The position numbers and the translations under genes are program-made. The notes under the pieces are model-generated. The model was not told the DNA's origin, ran no database searches, and saw only the letters and a program-made list of their open reading frames with translations. DNA of 64,000 nucleotides, from NCBI GenBank assembly GCA_030424865.1, contig JAUHVR010000013.1:80446-144445 (forward strand). The letters are read 5' to 3'. This document shows positions 61,015 through 64,000 of the stretch, one piece after another. Within the stretch, counting starts at the first letter, position 1; each line of letters opens with the position of its first letter. Source of the stretch: Alphaproteobacteria bacterium (GTDB taxonomy: Bacteria; Pseudomonadota; Alphaproteobacteria; Rhodobacterales; Rhodobacteraceae).

Positions 61015-61856
61015 GTGTACAGATCTTTGATCCTACCCCTTGCCAGCTGGGTGAGGGGCCGCTGTGGCATCCGACCCGCAACAGCCTGATCTGGTTCGAT
61101 ATCCTGGGGCGACGGATGTACGAACGGGCCGGCGACAAGGTCCGGCATTGGCAGTTCGACGCGTATGTCTCGGCCGCGGGATGGGTCGATGACACGACGG
61201 TTATTCTCGCCAGCCAAACGGCCTTGTCGCGGTTTGACCTGTCTTCGGGCCAAAGCGACGTCTTGGTGCCATTGGAGGCCGATAAACCCGTGACGCGGTC
61301 CAACGATGGGCGTGCCGACCCTTATGGTGGATTCTGGATCGGCACCATGGGCATCGACGGCGAGGCTGACGCCGGGGCGATCTATCGCTTTTATCGAGGC
61401 GAGCTGCGGCAGCTCTTTGCGCCGATCACGATCTCGAACTCGATCAGTTTCGCGCCGGATGGCGGACAGGCCTATTTGGCCGATACGCCGACCCAGCAGA
61501 TCATGCGGGTGGCCCTGGACAGTGACGGTTGGCCCCTGGGGGACCCCGAGGTCTGGATCGATCTGCGGGCCGAGGATCTCTACCCCGACGGCAGCGAGGT
61601 CGACAGCGCGGGCAACCTGTGGAACGCGCAATGGGGCGCGGGGCGTGTGGCCTGCTATGGCGCGGACGGGCAGTTCCTGCGCGCGGTTTCGGTTCCGACC
61701 GATCAGACCACCTGTCCGGCCTTTGGCGGCCCGGATCTGAAGACCTTGATCGCGACAACGGCAGCCGTGGATCTGGACGATGATCCCGACGCGGGCAAGA
61801 CCTTTGCGGTCGAGGTCGAGATCGCGGGGCAGGCTGCCCATCGGGTTCTCTTGTGA
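61011..61856 (+). CDS. SMP-30/gluconolactonase-family sugar lactonase
   Basis: A 281-residue six-bladed propeller. Metal ligands: Glu in LGEGPLWH near 14, Asn in SNDGRADPYGGFW, Asn in SNSISFAPDG and Asp in YPDGSEVDSAGNLW. These match SMP-30-type lactonases. In this operon it likely hydrolyses galactonolactone to galactonate. It overlaps dgoA by 4 bases. The step after it, galactonate dehydratase, is not in the window. Confidence 0.92.
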   Translation: MSVQIFDPTPCQLGEGPLWHPTRNSLIWFDILGRRMYERAGDKVRHWQFDAYVSAAGWVDDTTVILASQTALSRFDLSSGQSDVLVPLEADKPVTRSNDGRADPYGGFWIGTMGIDGEADAGAIYRFYRGELRQLFAPITISNSISFAPDGGQAYLADTPTQQIMRVALDSDGWPLGDPEVWIDLRAEDLYPDGSEVDSAGNLWNAQWGAGRVACYGADGQFLRAVSVPTDQTTCPAFGGPDLKTLIATTAAVDLDDDPDAGKTFAVEVEIAGQAAHRVLL

Positions 61857-61871
61857 CACACCGGGCCCTTT

Positions 61872-61893
61872 GAGTATTTTTGGAAAGATGAAG
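61872..61893 (+). repeat. 22-base intergenic motif, copy 2
   Basis: Identical to 29208-29229, placed 27 bases before the GH42 start and 16 bases after the lactonase stop. Confidence 0.65.
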
Positions 61894-61919
61894 CGCATGG
61901 CGTTTGTGAGGATGGGCGG

Positions 61920-63821
61920 ATGAAGCGCACATTGGGCACCTGTTATTACCCCGAGCACTGGCCGGAAGAGATCTGGGTCGAGGACGCGCGGCGGATGGCC
62001 GAACTTGGGCTGACCTGGGTCCGGATCGGTGAGTTCGCCTGGAGCCGGATCGAGCCGAAGCCGGGGCAGTTTGACTGGGGTTGGCTGGACCGCGCCATCG
62101 AGGTGCTTGGGGCAGCGGGGCTGAAGGTGGTTCTGGGCACGCCAACGGCGACGCCGCCGCGCTGGGTGGTGGACCGGCATCCGGAAATGCTGGCCGTGGA
62201 TGCAGAGGGGCGCCCGCGGGGCTTTGGGTCGCGCCGGCATTACTGCTTCAGCCACAGGGGATATCTGGAGGAAAGCCGTCGGATCGTCGAAGCGGTCGCG
62301 CGCCGGTATGGCCGCAACCCGCATGTTGCCGCCTGGCAGACCGACAATGAATATGGCTGCCATGACACGACCATTTCCTACAGCGCGGCCGCCCATGCCG
62401 CTTTTCAGGACTGGTGCGCGCAACGGTATCAGAGCACCGATGCCCTGAACCGGGCCTGGGGCAATGTCTTTTGGTCGATGGAGTACGACAGCTTTGACCA
62501 GATCGGCCTGCCGAACCTGACGGTGACCGAGCCGAACCCGGCGCATGTGCTGGCGTTCCGTCGTTTCAGCTCGGACCAGGTGTCGCTTTATAACCGCGCG
62601 CAGGTCGAGATCATCCGACGGTTCTCGGACGCGCCGATCTCGCACAACTACATGGGGCGGATCACGGATTTCGACCATTATGCGCTGGGCGCGGACATGG
62701 AGATCGCCACCTGGGACAGCTATCCGCTTGGGTTCCTCGAGGACCGCGTCGGCGCGACGCCCGAGCGGCAGCGTGCCTGTCAGCGGCAGGGTGATCCGGA
62801 TTTTCAGGCCTTTCATCACGACCTGTATCGCGCCGTCGGGCGCGGGCGCTGGTGGGTGATGGAGCAACAGCCCGGCCCGGTGAACTGGGCGCCGGTGAAC
62901 CCCGCGCCACTGCCCGGCATGGTGCGGCTTTGGTCCTGGGAGGCCTTTGCCCATGGCGCCGAGGCCGTGTGCTATTTCCGCTGGCGGCAAGCGCCCTTTG
63001 CGCAAGAACAGCTTCACGCGGGCCTCTTGCGACCGGACAGCGTCGAGGCGCCCGGCCATGCCGAGGCGCTTGCGGTGGCCTCGGAGCTGGCTGAGGCACC
63101 CGAGGTCTGCCCCGGCGCCGCGCCGGTGGCGCTGGTCTTTGACTATGACGCCTGCTGGGCCTGGGAGGTGCAGCCGCAGGGGCAGGGGCTGAGCTATTTC
63201 GATCTGGTCTTTGACACCTATCGCGGCTTGCGGCGTCTTGGCCTGTCGGTCGACATCCTGCCGCCTGACGCCGAAGCGTTCGATGGCTACAAGGCCATCT
63301 TTGTCCCCGGGCTGATGCATATGCCGGATGCGCTGAAAGAGGCTCTGGCGGCGACCCCGGCGCAGGTGGTGCTTGGGCCGCGCAGCGGTGCGCGGACTGC
63401 CGAGATGGAGATCCCGGTGCCCTTGCCACCCGCCATGCCGGGGCTAGATGTCACCGTCGCCTGGATGGAAACCATCCGCCGCGACAGTCCCCGTTCCATT
63501 GATGGCACAGGTTTGGCCACCCGCTGGATCGAAGCGTTGGACGGCCCGGCGCACCCTGTTCTGAAAGGCGCGGATGGCGCGACGCTGGCCGTGCGCCAGG
63601 ATCACCTGTGGTATCTGGGCGCCTGGCTGGACGAGGCGGGGATGGACGCCTTCTTGGCCGGTGTCTGTGCCGAAGCCGGTGTGCCGGTTCAGACCTTGCC
63701 CGAAGGGGTCCGCATCCGAGACACCCGGACCGAGCGGTTCTGGTTCAACTACAGTACCGTGCCGGTGACGATCGAGGGGCGGACGTTGCCGCCCGCCGGG
63801 GTGTTGCGGGAAACGCTTTGA
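61920..63821 (+). CDS. Glycoside hydrolase family 42 beta-galactosidase
   Basis: A 633-residue cytoplasmic enzyme. N-terminal [14 protein letters not shown], metal-site and barrel motifs, acid/base Glu144 in TDNEYGCHD, and the nucleophile-type Glu315 in [13 protein letters not shown]. Family GH42 releases galactose from beta-galactosides. Length is near the family norm. Last gene of the operon, 63 bases after the lactonase and closed by a terminator. Confidence 0.95.
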   Translation: MKRTLGTCYYPEHWPEEIWVEDARRMAELGLTWVRIGEFAWSRIEPKPGQFDWGWLDRAIEVLGAAGLKVVLGTPTATPPRWVVDRHPEMLAVDAEGRPRGFGSRRHYCFSHRGYLEESRRIVEAVARRYGRNPHVAAWQTDNEYGCHDTTISYSAAAHAAFQDWCAQRYQSTDALNRAWGNVFWSMEYDSFDQIGLPNLTVTEPNPAHVLAFRRFSSDQVSLYNRAQVEIIRRFSDAPISHNYMGRITDFDHYALGADMEIATWDSYPLGFLEDRVGATPERQRACQRQGDPDFQAFHHDLYRAVGRGRWWVMEQQPGPVNWAPVNPAPLPGMVRLWSWEAFAHGAEAVCYFRWRQAPFAQEQLHAGLLRPDSVEAPGHAEALAVASELAEAPEVCPGAAPVALVFDYDACWAWEVQPQGQGLSYFDLVFDTYRGLRRLGLSVDILPPDAEAFDGYKAIFVPGLMHMPDALKEALAATPAQVVLGPRSGARTAEMEIPVPLPPAMPGLDVTVAWMETIRRDSPRSIDGTGLATRWIEALDGPAHPVLKGADGATLAVRQDHLWYLGAWLDEAGMDAFLAGVCAEAGVPVQTLPEGVRIRDTRTERFWFNYSTVPVTIEGRTLPPAGVLRETL

Positions 63822-63838
63822 TCCGAACCTGACGTGTC

Positions 63839-63875
63839 GGGATCGGTGTCCCTGGACAAGGCACCGATCCCTTTT
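63839..63875 (+). terminator. Intrinsic terminator of the galactoside operon
   Basis: GGGATCGGTG (63839-63848) pairs with CACCGATCCC (63862-63871), followed by TTTT. It lies 18 bases after the GH42 stop. Bases 63876-64000 show no gene I can support. Confidence 0.85.
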
Positions 63876-64000
63876 GTGCAACATGTATAACCGCCCCTTG
63901 CGCAAGAGGAATCTTCAGAGCTGATTTTGGCGCGTCATCGAGTGCTGACATGTATCCGGCCTCATGATGCGGCCATCATCGTGCCGCGGGCCCGTATGGT

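Noticed and set aside
60849..63320. An 823-codon open frame on the minus strand
   Set aside because: Antisense to the lactonase and GH42 genes, low-complexity shadow translation, no ribosome site or family motif.
1..64000. tRNA, rRNA, CRISPR arrays, IS elements, integrases
   Set aside because: No cloverleaf with CCA-end pattern, ribosomal core sequence, regularly spaced repeats or transposase motifs were seen by eye; a tRNAscan or Infernal run would be decisive.

Overview
The window is high-GC, gene-dense DNA from an alphaproteobacterium, most likely a Rhodobacterales (Roseobacter-clade) species. The pointers are a B12-dependent class II ribonucleotide reductase, a Hint-domain protein, a tesA/ybbA/ybbP-type trio, an NsrR-type Rrf2 regulator, a CtrA-like TTAA-N7-TTAA box, and short intergenic palindromes and motifs that recur through the window. 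No species can be named from sequence alone. I see no rRNA, tRNA, CRISPR array, insertion sequence, integrase or prophage; this is chromosomal backbone with a catabolic cluster at the right end.

Layout. 1-5.2 kb: the 3' part of nrdJ (carrying an unexpected XRE-type helix-turn-helix insert), a Hint-domain protein, and an SH3-domain secreted protein divergent from a 2-hydroxyacid dehydrogenase. 5.3-9.5 kb: two tandem secreted caspase-like proteins with peptidoglycan-binding-like and C-type-lectin-like regions, then a small secreted protein. 9.6-11.8 kb: leuA and a cupin gene behind a probable leucine leader peptide. 11.8-26.8 kb: mainly housekeeping and small-family genes (GFA, SDR, a 19-unit MORN protein, nadE, a PfkB kinase, a minimal zincin, an MBL hydrolase, MFS, gltX, DUF1697, nitronate monooxygenase, MATE, GGCT-like). 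26.9-32.2 kb: nsrR, then a tandem glycine riboswitch controlling gcvT-gcvH-gcvP. 32.2-43.8 kb: inositol-phosphatase family, ABC permease/ATPase/arylesterase trio, SRAP, cold-shock protein, geranylgeranyl-reductase-like flavoprotein, L,D-transpeptidase, quinone-reductase-like protein, secreted EF-hand protein and metallophosphoesterase. 43.9-50.6 kb: a third caspase-like protein, a family 5 peptide-binding protein, panB-panC and an MFS transporter. 50.9 kb: a LysR regulator.

51.7-63.8 kb is a coherent galactoside-utilisation locus. An IclR regulator and a MalK/UgpC-type ATPase diverge from a long operon: sugar-binding protein, an unrecognised 145-residue protein, two permeases, GH4 alpha-glycosidase, SDR dehydrogenase, 2-dehydro-3-deoxygalactonokinase, KDPGal aldolase, SMP-30 lactonase and GH42 beta-galactosidase. 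The set fits uptake of galactosides, cleavage to galactose, and oxidation by the De Ley-Doudoroff route to pyruvate and glyceraldehyde 3-phosphate. The galactonate dehydratase step is not in the window.

Most notable: (i) an in-frame, AT-richer XRE DNA-binding domain inside the linker of class II ribonucleotide reductase; (ii) a leaderless, Leu-rich leader peptide before cupin-leuA; (iii) three caspase/lectin proteins, two of them tandem with mosaic divergence; (iv) an SRAP protein without its catalytic Cys2 and an SDR without its catalytic Lys; (v) an unrecognised gene embedded in the sugar ABC operon.
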